Below, in pieces: positions 18,791 to 28,539 of a stretch of 64,000 bases of DNA. The stretch's first letter is position 1; each line of letters opens with the position of its first letter. The DNA lies in the NCBI RefSeq assembly GCF_000969985.1, contig NZ_CP009526.1, positions 4,216,001 through 4,280,000 on the forward strand, read 5' to 3'. A program made the position numbers and the translations under genes. A model generated the notes under the pieces. That model worked only from the letters and a program-made list of their open reading frames with translations. It ran no database searches and had not been told where the DNA came from. This DNA is from Methanosarcina barkeri str. Wiesmoor. GTDB taxonomy: Archaea > Halobacteriota > Methanosarcinia > Methanosarcinales > Methanosarcinaceae.

Positions 18791-19609
18791 TTAGTGATGC
18801 ATCGGACCTCCAGCTCCCATTTCGGGCATTCCCTTAGCAGAGGACATGATTTCCTTAAGGTCTTCGAGGGACTCTGCTCCGTTGATATCTTCTATTAGAC
18901 CATTAAGTTCTGCGATTCTGCTGCTAAGGTCCTCACTTATATTTTCATTGGTTGTGTTCTCGCTCCCACTTACCATCTCTTCAAGGTGTTCGATTTCCAT
19001 TTCAAGTGAGTCAGTAGCCTGGGTTTGCAAATAGGTGAATACAACGTTTTGAAGTTCTTCTGCACTGGAAGCTGAACTTATTTCGCTGGATAGGTTTTCA
19101 AGATCAGTTACTTGTTCATTGAGCATTGAACTCATATTTTCATCAGTCGTGTTGTCCAGCTGACCGTTAAATGTTTCAGTCATATTTCCAAGGAAATTAA
19201 CCATTTCGTCCTGAACCTCAGTGTAATTATCGTCAGTTACGTTCTCAACCTTGGAGAAGTCAAATAATCCGGGCATCCCACAAGGTCCACTGTTCATTTC
19301 ATCCGGTTCCATATTCATTCCATGAGGCATACTTGCATATTTTTGACTGGACAGGACTTCCTGAAGGTCGGATGCACTGGAAGCTTCGCTTACATTAGTA
19401 TAGAAACTCTGAAGTTCAGAAATTTGTTCGCTAATGGAATCAAGCATTTCCGTCTGGACATCAGCAAAATTTTCATCAGTTATGTTCTCTCCAGGAGTAA
19501 ATGCAGGTTTGTTTTCCGAAGCGAAAGCTCCTAAAGGAAGGATGCATAGTACTATCATTACCGCTGCAAGACGGTAAATTGAGTTTAACACTTTTGTTTT
19601 TACTTTCAT
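18791..19609 (-). CDS. Secreted helical protein of unknown function
   Basis: 272 residues. A signal peptide (RLAAVMIVLCILPLGAFA) precedes an acidic, Ser/Asn-rich helical mature part. Three similar units occur, each pairing an ITDENF/VTDDNY/TTDENM-like turn with a helix (VQTEMLDSISEQISELQ, VQDEMVNFLGNMTETFN, MSSMLNEQVTDLENL). SASDLQEVL, SAEELQNVV and SLEDLKEIM mark the second half of the repeats. A Met/Gly/His-rich C-terminus (MPEMGAGGPMHH) and the central MPHGMNMEPDEMNSGPCGMP could bind metal, but this is speculation. It has no membrane anchor. A tandem repeat precedes it. Confidence 0.7.
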   Translation of the reverse strand: MKVKTKVLNSIYRLAAVMIVLCILPLGAFASENKPAFTPGENITDENFADVQTEMLDSISEQISELQSFYTNVSEASSASDLQEVLSSQKYASMPHGMNMEPDEMNSGPCGMPGLFDFSKVENVTDDNYTEVQDEMVNFLGNMTETFNGQLDNTTDENMSSMLNEQVTDLENLSSEISSASSAEELQNVVFTYLQTQATDSLEMEIEHLEEMVSGSENTTNENISEDLSSRIAELNGLIEDINGAESLEDLKEIMSSAKGMPEMGAGGPMHH

Positions 19610-20269
19610 AGTATACTTCCGTTAATGACCTTTATCTCCATTTTTTCGCCAGTTTTGTTTTTCGAGCTACTCACGTTTTGTTTTTCGAGCTACTCGTGTT
19701 TTGTTTTTCGAGCTACTCATGTTTTGTTTTTCAAGCTACTCATTTTGTATTGAATTGTTCTGTTATCTGATTTTTTTAGTGGGTTTCTTGCCTGGTTTTT
19801 CAGTTGTTATTTTTCGTTTTCTTGCCTGGTTTTTCCATTATTCAATTTTTTCCGTTTTTTCGGTTGTCTTCAGACTATTGGCCTGCTGACAGTCTTTAAA
19901 TGAGCTGACAAAAATATAAAGTTACTTTCAAAAATAAAGGATTTAAAGAGATTTAATTTTAGAAAAAAGCTTTATTGTAACTTTAAATTCTTAAAGAACC
20001 TTAACCTAATGAATGAATACTTATCAGGGCCTTAAAACTTGATGTTGAATTATGAAAGGTTTTTTATATATTTCGTAGGAGCTTCGAATGCAGGCATACT
20101 TATAAAAGGTGTTTATTTATGAGCCATTCTGTTAAAAAATTATGAAATGATCTACAGATTGTGACAGGTATATTTTCATTTATTCAAGAACGCTCCCGTT
20201 AACAGAAGAAGATATTCGTTTTTCAGTTACGTGTTCCGTAGCTATCGTTTTACGTATCTGGAAATAGCC
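19610..20269. other. Intergenic region with 23-bp repeats
   Basis: Beyond the repeats at 19652-19743 and two copies of TTCTTGCCTGGTTTTTC (about 19786-19836), the sequence is AT-rich and has no credible gene. Confidence 0.45.
19652..19743. repeat. 23-bp tandem repeat, four copies
   Basis: The unit begins GTTTTGTTTTTCGAGCTACT. It lies just upstream of the secreted helical protein gene, within its likely 5' region. Confidence 0.85.
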
Positions 20270-20289
20270 TATACTGAGTACAGTTCATG

Positions 20290-20525
20290 AAGAGACATAA
20301 GCTCGTGAGGACGCAATTCCGGCTGAAGAAGTTTCACAGATAATCCTTCAGGGCGTTGTAGATAAAAAAGGGATAATTGTAGTGCCAGAGTAGCTTGTAG
20401 TGCCAGAGCAGCCAAGCTGGTGCCTTTGGCATGAATACTGTAACTTCTCTGAAGTCGCAGAAGATTTCTTGCTGAAAATAACTCACGATCGACGGGTAGA
20501 GTGGTCAAAAAGACAGGGGTTATGA
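20290..20525 (+). pseudogene. Remnant of a short-chain dehydrogenase C-terminus
   Basis: One frame reads AIPAEEVSQIILQGVVDKKGIIVVPE and then stops; a 17-base duplication (GTAGTGCCAGAG repeated) and a frame change lead to HEYCNFSEVAEDFLLKITHDRRVEWSKRQGL before a stop at 20523-20525. The pattern (xxPEEVAxxILxGVxxKKxxIVVP, then a helical tail) is that of the C-terminal quarter of SDR oxidoreductases. The catalytic and NAD-binding parts are missing. Confidence 0.5.
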
Positions 20526-20672
20526 GGGAGTTGAATCAGTGAGAGGACTTTACTACTCTCAATGAGAACGATCTGTCTCTGGGTATAGGCAAGACTATTA
20601 AAATAATCGATTTTTAAGGGTCACTTCACTGGATACATTCTAGTTCTAGCGTATAGCCCTTCGCTGATGTTC

Positions 20673-21170
20673 TTATTTCTTTTGTTCAATATATCGATCT
20701 TTAGCTTCCTGAAGTACAGCGACTGCTGTTTCGAGGTCTTTCCAACCAATAACCTTTACGCGTTTTTCTTCTAAATTCTTGTAAGTTTGGAAAAAGTTAG
20801 TAATCTCTTTAAATAGGTGAGGCGGAACCTGCTCAACTGTCTCAATATAATTCCACATAGGGTCATTCTTTGGAACACAGAGTATTTTTTGATCTCTTCC
20901 TTTATCATCTTCCATATCAAATAGTGCCACAAGATGTACATCTATTATACATCCCGGAAATGTAGGTTCCCAAGTTAAAACCATGGCATCTAAAGGATCA
21001 CCGTCAAGAGCTAGGGTATCTGGGAAAAAACCATAGTCTGAGGGATATACCATTGAAGAAAAAAGCATTCTGTCGTATTTAATTACTTTCTTTTCTTTAT
21101 CATATTCATATTTGTTCCGGCTTCCTTTCGGGATCTCGATAAGTACACTTTCAACCTGTCTTTCCGTCAT
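20673..21170 (-). CDS. ppa: Family I inorganic pyrophosphatase
   Basis: 165 residues, the usual length for soluble family I enzymes, which hydrolyse pyrophosphate to drive biosynthesis. The N-terminus has VLIEIPKGSRNKYEYD. MVYPSDYGFFPDTLALDGDPLDAMVL carries the metal-binding Asp signature, and DMEDDKGRDQKILCVP continues the active site. Cytoplasmic and Mg-dependent by family. It is a monocistronic gene surrounded by repeats and decayed genes. Confidence 0.95.
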   Translation of the reverse strand: MTERQVESVLIEIPKGSRNKYEYDKEKKVIKYDRMLFSSMVYPSDYGFFPDTLALDGDPLDAMVLTWEPTFPGCIIDVHLVALFDMEDDKGRDQKILCVPKNDPMWNYIETVEQVPPHLFKEITNFFQTYKNLEEKRVKVIGWKDLETAVAVLQEAKDRYIEQKK

Positions 21171-21952
21171 ACCATCACTTCCTTTTTACTCCTGCTTGTT
21201 AATTGCTTTTTATAATTGTAATTATTTATGAGTTCATAGTTTATGTCCCCTGATAGAGTCATACTATTAAAACATGACCTCATGAATTCAATTTTCTTTA
21301 TATGAAAGGAGAAACTTCTTAATACGAAAGGAGAACCCGTAAAAATAGACTTGAAGTGTTCTTCTATCTTTTTGTTAGATTTGGAAAAGTGATACAGGGC
21401 AATGTGAAAACTCTATGTCTACAAAAAATGGCGTTATCGGATTTTTGAGCGTTGCATGAATTTCTCAAGATCATTACTGAAATTGTCGCATGTTTTTTCC
21501 ACACAATGCGGAAAAAGTCATCGTGGAAGTTTGGTAATATCAAGTCTGAATTAAAAAAGACTCTCTATAAAAAGGCTCTCTATAGAAAGATTCTCTATAA
21601 AAAAATTCTCTATAAAAAGACTCTTTATGAAAAAATATAAATTAAAATAAACATTGCTACCTACATTCCGCAGTATTTTTTTGAAAATCAATATTTTTCC
21701 TGATAGCGTTTTTGGAACAGAGTAAATAATTTGGATTTTTAATGGTATTTGGTGAAAATTGAATGATATCATTTTTGGTCTCTAAATACACCACATCGTT
21801 GCTTTTACCTACTGCATAAAAGTCCAATAAATCTACATTTGATTGAAAATCGATAGCAGTAAAAATATGAATTTACGTAAATTTACTGCGGAAAGTGGGT
21901 TGCTATATCAGGAAAATATTTTCTGCTTTTCAGGTTTTGATTCTTAAAATTG
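21171..21952. other. Intergenic region upstream of ppa
   Basis: Contains two copies of ATACGAAAGGAGAA-like sequence near 21301-21337, the 15-bp repeat array, and otherwise AT-rich sequence up to the inverted repeat of the IS element. No ORF supported. Confidence 0.4.
21554..21640. repeat. 15-bp tandem repeat, about six copies
   Basis: Unit AAAAAGACTCTCTAT with small substitutions. Not coding on either strand as far as can be judged. Confidence 0.8.
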
Positions 21953-23235
21953 GGCAGTGTAGCGAAAGTTCTGTAAAATATGATTAACTCTATATCCTTT
22001 TCTTCACCACAAAAAATAGGATGTAGAGTCGATGGTTAATCTACTCTCATTCATAAAAGATCATCTTGTCGATCAGGAAGACGGAATTCATCAGCTAATT
22101 ACTTGGTTTTACAGTTAATTACTTGGTTTTTAAATCTTGTTATGGAGGAGGAAGCCCTCCTCCAATCTTGTGCACAACGTTATGAGGTACTGATTCACGA
22201 AAAGCCAGTAGAAACGGCTACAAACCCCGCACTCTCCTTACCAAATATGGAGAACTTGAATTGTTAAAGCCTCAGCTCCGTGCATTTCCTTTTGAAACTC
22301 AAGTATTTGAAAAGTATTCCGGGTTGAAAAGTCCATTTTAGCTGCTGTAGCGGAATCTTACCTTCAAGGTGTTTCCACCCGACGGGTGGAAAAGGTCATG
22401 ACTGCCTTAGGAGTAGATGGAATCTCAGCTTCTTCTGTTTCCAGAATTACTAAAGAACTTGATGAGAAAGTTGAAGAATTTCTCTCAAAGCCAATAGAAC
22501 ATGAAATACCTTACCTTTTTGTTGATGCGACTTATCTTAAAGTAAGAGATGGACTCCATTATGAAAATAAAGCTCTTTTTGTAGTTGCTGGAATCAGAGA
22601 TGACGGTTTTCGTGAGATTCTTGGAGTAAGATTGGCAGACAGTGAAGACTCTCTATTCCGGGAAGATCTATTCGAAGACCTTAAAGAAAGAGGGTTAAGA
22701 GGCGTAAAATTAGTTGTTTCTGATGGCCATAAAGGAATACAAAAAGCAGTTAGAGAATCCTTTATTGGATCAAGCTGGCAGATGTGCCACGTTCATCTGA
22801 TAAGACAAGTTCTAAAAAAGGTTCCAAAAAAGAAACAGAAAGAAGTATCAGAGAAAATAAAAGAAGCATTGGTAGACCGTCAGAAGTTACAGGATTTGAT
22901 AAGGGAACTGGATAATATGGGATATAAAAGTGCAGCTGATACTCTTGAACATTTTCAGTATGATGTAATGAACTACATGCAGTTTCCACAGAGTCATTGG
23001 AGAAGAATAAAGACAACAAATATGATGGAGAGAACTAACAAGGAAATAAAAAGAAGAAGCAGAGTTGTGGGAGCATTTCCAAACCAGGAATCAGTATTGA
23101 GACTGGTAGTCTCAATACTTATTGATATAAATGATGAATGGATCACAGGAAACAGGTATATAGTAATGGAACAGTAATCAAAAAAGAAGAATAAGGGGTA
23201 TAGGATAAAATTTACAGAAGATTAGGCACACTGCC
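21953..23235 (+). mobile_element. IS256-family insertion sequence, inactivated
   Basis: Bounded by imperfect inverted repeats: left GGCAGTGTAGCGAAAGTTCT, right (reverse complement) GGCAGTGTGCCTAATCTTCT, both continuing GTAAA. It contains one transposase gene broken in its N-terminal part. No clear target duplication is visible. It ends 16 bases before the stop of the neighbouring propeller-PKD gene. Confidence 0.8.
22032..23177 (+). pseudogene. IS256-family (mutator-type) transposase, frameshifted
   Basis: The intact C-terminal part (22386-23177) carries the three catalytic residues: D in PYLFVDATYLKVR, D in KLVVSDGHKGIQKA, and E in TTNMMERTNKEIKRRSRVVGAFPN. Upstream, peptide pieces of the N-terminus occur in changing frames (MVNLLSFIKDHLVDQEDGIHQ, LQSCAQRYE, then YGELELLKPQLRAFPFETQVFEKYS). 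A duplicated TTAATTACTTGGTTTT (22099-22134) and at least two frame changes break them. The element can no longer make full-length transposase. Confidence 0.88.
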
Positions 23236-23251
23236 TATCCCTTTTATGCAG

Positions 23252-25261
23252 TCACTTTGCCACTTTTATATATTTCCATTTTGATTTTGTACTACTTCCT
23301 GCTTCATTTGTTGCTATGAGTTTAACCGTGTAAGTTCCCGCAGATGAATATGTGTGTGTTGGACTCTTTTCTGTTGAATATTTACCATCTCCGAAATCCC
23401 ATTTCCATGAGGTTGGCGATCCTTTGCTAGTCTCTGTGAATGTTACCTTTAGTGGAGCTTTTCCTGATAATGGCCAGCCCCAGAAATCTGCAGTCGGAGC
23501 TTGCGCAGTTCCTGTCACGGTTATATAATTTGATTTTGTTGCCGTATTGATGCCTGCTGCATTGGTTACTTTAAGGGTTACTGTGTACTTTCCTGCTTTT
23601 GAATACTTATGCGTTGGATTCTGAAGGAATGACTTTGTTCCGTCTCCAAAGTCCCATTTCCATTTCGTTGGTGATCCGGTACTTTTGTCCGTAAATTTAA
23701 CGTTTAATGGATATTTTCCTGAGGTTGGAGATGCAGAGAATGCAGCAACGGGTTTTACTGTCACGGTTATATATTTTGTTTTTGTTATCGAATTACGTCC
23801 TGCCGCATTCTTTACTGTTAAGCTAACAGTATACGTTCCTGCCTTTGAATACTTGTGAACCGGATTCTGGTGAAATGACTTTGATCCGTCTCCAAAGTTC
23901 CATATCCACTTTGTCGGTGTTCCTGTGCTTGTGTCAGTAAACTGAACCTTCAGTGGTACTTTTCCTGAAGTGGGAGATGCAGAGAATGCAGCAACGGGTT
24001 TTGCTGCCACGGTTATACAATCTGTTTTTGTTATCGTGTTACGTCCTGCGGCATTCTTTACCGTTAAGCTAACAGTATATGTTCCTGCTTTTGAATACTT
24101 GTGAACCGGATTCTGGAGGAATGACTTTGAACCATCTCCAAAGTTCCATATCCACTTTGTCGGTGTTCCTGTGCTTTCGTCCTTAAAAGCAACTGTTAAC
24201 GGTGCTTTTCCTGAGGTAGGTTTTGCAGAGAATGCAGCAATTGATGCTACTGGTTCTCCGCTTGAAATAGTACCCATGTAAATGTCACCGTTTCCATAAA
24301 TATCTGCAACATATTTCCATACTACATTGTTACTGTAAATAGCAGGATTGCGTGCTGATCCTTTGTTGCTAATTTTCATTTTCTGGTTAGTGGAAATATC
24401 ATACATATAGATACCATGATTTGTATAATCATCATCCTCTCCACCATCATCCTCCCACACTATCCTGTTACCATAGATAGCAGGATGCGTCTGAGCATCT
24501 GGACTGGATGTTATCTGAGTTTCCTTTTTAGTAGAAAGATCATACATATATATATCATAGTTTCCACTTCGTTCATCCATCCATACTATTCTGTCACCAT
24601 AAATTGCAGGATCGATTGCCCATGATGATCCATTGGTGATTTGAGTTTCTTTTTTAGTGGAAACATTATACATGTAGATATCCCAATTTCCATTGCGATC
24701 ATCATTCCATACTATCCTGTCACCATAGATAGAAGGATTTGTCTGGATTGATTCTTCTGAGGTTATCTGGGTTTCCTTCTTAGTAGAGAGATCATACATG
24801 TAGATATCATAATTTCCTCTCCACACTATCCTATTATTGTAAATAGCTGGATCTTCTGCGTTTCCACTGGTGGTTATTTGAGTTCTTTTTTTAGTGGAAA
24901 GATCATACATGTAGATTTCCGAGCCTTCGTAATGATCGGAGTATACTATTCTGTCACCATAAATTGCAGGATTTTCGCCTGCATGCCCACTGGTGGTTAT
25001 TTGAGTTTCCTTTTTAGTGGAGAGATCATACATGTAGACATCGTAGTATGTCTCTAGCTCTGCATAATCAATATCTATCCATACTATTCTGTTATTGTAG
25101 ATAGCAGGATTGTCTACGTGTCCACTAGTGCTGATTTTAGTCTCAGTGATTGTAGGCAAAACACTTTCCGCTGTATCTGCTGATGCCGTAGACAAAAACA
25201 AACACAAAATAAAGGCTATTGAAATTAAGCTTATAGTACAAAAGGTCATCTGTTTATTCAT
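23252..25261 (-). CDS. Secreted seven-repeat beta-propeller protein with four PKD domains
   Basis: 669 residues. A signal peptide (ISLISIAFILCLFLSTASA) is followed by seven about 45-residue units. Each contains P(A/S)IYxxRIVW, a turn, DIYMYDLSTKKETQIT; seven units predict a closed seven-bladed TolB-like propeller (about 30-345). Four PKD domains follow (about 350-430, 435-510, 515-590, 595-669) with WNFGDGSKSFxQNPxHKYSKAGTYTV motifs. The last one is the divergent WGWPLSGKAPL type ending KWKYIKVAK. No membrane anchor is visible, so it is secreted or held by other proteins. An adhesive or matrix role is inferred. Near-identical PKD modules are shared with neighbours. Confidence 0.88.
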   Translation of the reverse strand: MNKQMTFCTISLISIAFILCLFLSTASADTAESVLPTITETKISTSGHVDNPAIYNNRIVWIDIDYAELETYYDVYMYDLSTKKETQITTSGHAGENPAIYGDRIVYSDHYEGSEIYMYDLSTKKRTQITTSGNAEDPAIYNNRIVWRGNYDIYMYDLSTKKETQITSEESIQTNPSIYGDRIVWNDDRNGNWDIYMYNVSTKKETQITNGSSWAIDPAIYGDRIVWMDERSGNYDIYMYDLSTKKETQITSSPDAQTHPAIYGNRIVWEDDGGEDDDYTNHGIYMYDISTNQKMKISNKGSARNPAIYSNNVVWKYVADIYGNGDIYMGTISSGEPVASIAAFSAKPTSGKAPLTVAFKDESTGTPTKWIWNFGDGSKSFLQNPVHKYSKAGTYTVSLTVKNAAGRNTITKTDCITVAAKPVAAFSASPTSGKVPLKVQFTDTSTGTPTKWIWNFGDGSKSFHQNPVHKYSKAGTYTVSLTVKNAAGRNSITKTKYITVTVKPVAAFSASPTSGKYPLNVKFTDKSTGSPTKWKWDFGDGTKSFLQNPTHKYSKAGKYTVTLKVTNAAGINTATKSNYITVTGTAQAPTADFWGWPLSGKAPLKVTFTETSKGSPTSWKWDFGDGKYSTEKSPTHTYSSAGTYTVKLIATNEAGSSTKSKWKYIKVAK

Positions 25262-25964
25262 ATTATCAGCTCTAACATTATATTTGAAAATTTTAATTCA
25301 ATTAGTGAAAATTTACAGATTATACTTAAATTTTTTCTTTTAAATCTTATATTTATAAAAGTTAATATTTTTAGATTATTTACAAGAAAAGAAAAATTTA
25401 TAAAATAATATATGTTTAGAAATACTGGAGATATATTATTTAAATATAAAATAAGAATATAGAAATTCACAAAAGTTCAAAAAAGAATGTTAGTTAATTA
25501 GATTTTTGTAAAATTGAATATCCATTAGCAAGATATTCTAGTACTTTGATTCCGAAATAGGTTCATAAAACTTGATTTTTGAATAGAACCTGAGATCATG
25601 AATTTTCCAGGAAATAAGGAATCGATTTTGGAATCGAAGCACTAGTGTCTATACAATTTAGTTACTGGTCATATTTTAACTCTGAATCGCTATATGTTGA
25701 CAAAAAGCTATCAAAAATTATGCTTAATAATTAAATTGCCTTGATACTAGGATATTTCAGACTAACTTGAGTATATCCTTTTCGCGAGATTCGATTAATA
25801 AGCCCCCACTCCTCTCTACCTTTGGACATTTTTATCTACTTTTAAATCTCAAGCTCATTTTTAGATACTTAACATCCATAAATGACTTTTGTATTACTGC
25901 ATTTTGCATCTTTACCTAGGACTGAAGAACCCCAGGAGATTTACAACCGTTTTCAAAATTGCAG
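25262..25964. other. Intergenic region between two propeller-PKD genes
   Basis: AT-rich. Contains a MITE-like element (25538-25645). Just before 25965 lies the conserved block ACCCCAGGAGATTTACAACC, which also follows most other genes of this family. Confidence 0.5.
25538..25645. mobile_element. MITE-like element, family 2
   Basis: 108 bases between inverted ends CTAGTACTTTGATTCCGAAAT and CTAGTGCTTCGATTCCAAAAT (the latter as reverse complement). Non-coding. Only one copy was noticed in this window. Confidence 0.6.
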
Positions 25965-28001
25965 TCACTTTGCCACTTTTATATATTTCCATTTTGATTT
26001 TGTACTACTTCCGGCTTCATTTGTTGCTATGAGTTTAACCGTGTAAGTTCCTGCAGATGAATATGTGTGTGTTGGACTCTTTTCTGTTGAATATTTACCA
26101 TCTCCAAAATCCCATTTCCATGAGGTTGGCGATCCTTTGCTCGTCTCTGTGAATGTTACCTTTAGTGGAGCTTTTCCTGATAATGGCCAGCCCCAGAAAT
26201 CTGCAGTCGGAGCTTGCGAAGTTCCTGTCACGGTTATATACTTTGATTTTGTTGCTGTGTTGATGCCTGCTGCATTGGTTACTTTAAGGGTTACTGTGTA
26301 TTTTCCTGCTTTGGAATACTTATGCGTTGGATTCTGAAGGAATGACTTTGTTCCGTCTCCAAAGTCCCATTTCCATTTCGTTGGTGATCCGGTACTTTTG
26401 TCCGTAAATTTAACGTCTAATGGATATTTTCCTGAGGTTGGAGATGCAGAGAAGGCAGCAACGGGTTTTGATGTCACAGTTATATACTTTGATTTTGTTG
26501 CTGTGTTGATGCCTGCCGCATTGGTTACTTTGAGAGTTACTGTGTATTTTCCTGCTTTGGAATACTTATGCGTTGGATTCTGGTGGAATGACTTTGATCC
26601 ATCTCCAAAATTCCATTTCCATTTAACAGGTGTCCCTGTGCTTGTGTCAGTAAACTTAACCTTCAGTGGTACTTTTCCTGAAGTAGGAGATGCAGAGAAT
26701 GCAGCAACGGGTTTTGCTGCCACGGTTATATAATCTGTTTTTGTTATCGTGTTACGTCCTGCGGCATTCTTTACTGTTAAGCTAACAGTATATGTTCCTG
26801 CCTTTGAATACTTGTGAACCGGATTCTGGTGAAATGACTTTGAACCATCTCCAAAGTTCCATATCCACTTTGTCGGTGTTCCTGTGCTTGTGTCAGTAAA
26901 TTTAACTTTTAATGGTGTTTTTCCTGAGGTTTGAGATGCCGAAAAGTCAGCAACAGGGAAGTTTGGTTCTGGTTCTTCACTTGAAATAGTGCTCATGTAA
27001 ATATCGTAGTTTCCATTACGATTATCGGTATATACTACTCTGTTACCATAGATAGCAGGATCATCCCAATCTCCATGGCTGGTAATTTTAAACTTCTGAT
27101 TAGTGGAAAGATCGCACATGTATATACCATGATATTCCCCACCGTCATCCTCTCCACCAACATCCTTCCATAATATCCTGTTACCATAGATATTAGGAGA
27201 CACCTGGTTATCTGGACTACTGGTTATCTGAGTTTCCGCTTTAGTGGAAATATCATACATATAGATATCATAGTTTCCTTTGCGATCGTCGGCGTATACT
27301 ATCCTGTTACCGTAAATAGCAGGGTTGTCTGCTGATCCGCTGGTGGTTATCTGACTTTCCTTCTTAGTGGAGAGATCGTACATGTAAATATCATAGTTAT
27401 AATCACTATCTCGGTCATCCAGCCAAACTATTTTATTACCATAAATAGCAGGATAGTATGCTCGTCCATTAGTGGTGATTTGAGTTTCCTTCTTAGTGGA
27501 AAGGTCGTACATGTAGATCTGCCAGTATTCCTCGAAACCATGTGTCCACACAATCTTGTCGCCGTAGACTGCAGGGTTCCCCGTATCTTCAAATTCAAAT
27601 TCATAATTAGAGATTTGAGTTTCTTTTTTAGTGGAGAGATCATACATGTAGATATCCCAGCTTCTATTACGATCATCCACCCACACTATCCTATTTCCAT
27701 AGATTGCAGGATCCCATTTATCTGATGTATTGGTGGTTATTCGAGTTTCCTTCTTAGTGGAGATATCATACATATAGATATCTGAATTTCCATTACGTCC
27801 ATCCCTCCACACTATCCTATCACCATAGATATCAGGACCCCATTGATATGATGTATTGGTGGTAATCTGAGTTTCGGTGATCGTGGGCGAACCGCTTTCC
27901 GCTGTAGCTGCTGATACTGCGGAAGGAAATAAAAGCAAAACTAAGGATATTGAAAATAAGATTATTTTATAAATAGTCTCTTTTTTCTTCATTAAACTCA
28001 C
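25965..28001 (-). CDS. Secreted seven-repeat beta-propeller protein with four PKD domains
   Basis: 678 residues. The N-terminal signal peptide is IILFSISLVLLLFPSAVSAATA. Seven propeller units follow, from PDIYGDRIVWRDGRNGNSDIYMYD to PAIYGNRVVYTDNRNGNYDIYM (about 40-350). The first PKD module begins VADFSASQTSGKTPL near 358; the next two begin VAAFSASPTSGK(V/Y)PL. The last is the WGWPLSGKAPL type and is almost identical to that of the 23.3-kb gene. No anchor is visible. The gene is separate from the duplicated four-gene array but the same family, and is the least repeat-rich upstream of its start. Confidence 0.88.
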   Translation of the reverse strand: MSLMKKKETIYKIILFSISLVLLLFPSAVSAATAESGSPTITETQITTNTSYQWGPDIYGDRIVWRDGRNGNSDIYMYDISTKKETRITTNTSDKWDPAIYGNRIVWVDDRNRSWDIYMYDLSTKKETQISNYEFEFEDTGNPAVYGDKIVWTHGFEEYWQIYMYDLSTKKETQITTNGRAYYPAIYGNKIVWLDDRDSDYNYDIYMYDLSTKKESQITTSGSADNPAIYGNRIVYADDRKGNYDIYMYDISTKAETQITSSPDNQVSPNIYGNRILWKDVGGEDDGGEYHGIYMCDLSTNQKFKITSHGDWDDPAIYGNRVVYTDNRNGNYDIYMSTISSEEPEPNFPVADFSASQTSGKTPLKVKFTDTSTGTPTKWIWNFGDGSKSFHQNPVHKYSKAGTYTVSLTVKNAAGRNTITKTDYITVAAKPVAAFSASPTSGKVPLKVKFTDTSTGTPVKWKWNFGDGSKSFHQNPTHKYSKAGKYTVTLKVTNAAGINTATKSKYITVTSKPVAAFSASPTSGKYPLDVKFTDKSTGSPTKWKWDFGDGTKSFLQNPTHKYSKAGKYTVTLKVTNAAGINTATKSKYITVTGTSQAPTADFWGWPLSGKAPLKVTFTETSKGSPTSWKWDFGDGKYSTEKSPTHTYSSAGTYTVKLIATNEAGSSTKSKWKYIKVAK

Positions 28002-28330
28002 CTATAACATTCAGTTAGAAAAATTTAATTCAATTGCTTAAATTCTATAAACTATAATTAAATTTTTTCATTTTTTACTGTAAATTTATAAAAGTGAGTT
28101 TTATTTGCTTATTTATAAAAAAATTTAATTTTACAGACTCAAGTCTTTTAAATATATGGGAAGATGCGATGCTAAAAAACGGAAAAAGAGAAAACATGAT
28201 AAAAAGAAAAGAATGAAATGATAAAAAGAAAAGAATGAAATGATAAAAAGAAAAGAATGAAATGATAAAAAGAAAAGAATGAAATGATAAAAAGAAATGA
28301 ATGAAAAAACATTAAAAATCAATAAAGAGA
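28002..28330. other. Upstream region with 22-bp repeats
   Basis: AT-rich 5' region of the 25.97-kb gene, followed by the 22-bp repeat array. No gene seen. Confidence 0.4.
28194..28303. repeat. 22-bp tandem repeat, five copies
   Basis: The unit begins ATGATAAAAAGAAAAGAATG. The last copy is slightly altered. The open frame running through it on the minus strand is a low-complexity artefact. Confidence 0.85.
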
Positions 28331-28442
28331 GAACAGTTTCCTGTCCACATTCTTCCAGGCAATTATTTGTGGGCAAAGTACGCCACAACTTCGTTTTTTT
28401 CTACCGCTTTGATCCTGTACAAACGAACTCGAACTATATGAT
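28331..28442 (-). pseudogene. Fossil of gltX 3' end plus terminator, copy 1
   Basis: On the minus strand the frame reads RIKAVEKNEVVAYFAHK and stops at 28363-28365. This matches the C-terminus of the GluRS at 43268 (RIDAVSEDEIVAYFAHK). The gltX terminator palindrome follows with one change (GAACAGTTTCCTGTCC, 28331-28346). Upstream, similarity fades after about 80 bases, at about the base where the next repeat begins. It is a fragment and has no start. Confidence 0.75.
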
Positions 28443-28467
28443 CCTGTTCCGTACGTATGTGCAAAAC

Positions 28468-28535
28468 ACTTAATGTTGAATATGTTCCAGCTGTTGAATA
28501 TGTTCCATCTATTGAATATCTTCTATCATGTTTGT
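28468..28535. repeat. 18-bp TTGAATA-type tandem repeat (copy near beta-helix gene 1)
   Basis: About three copies of a unit like GTTGAATATGTTCCATCT. They lie directly after the stop of the beta-helix gene. The same repeat, expanded, occurs after the paralogous gene. Confidence 0.7.
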
Positions 28536-28539
28536 TGAA

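Noticed and set aside
28131-28388. Minus-strand frame through the 22-bp repeats
   Set aside because: A low-complexity product of the repeat; the real coding trace there is the gltX fossil in another frame.
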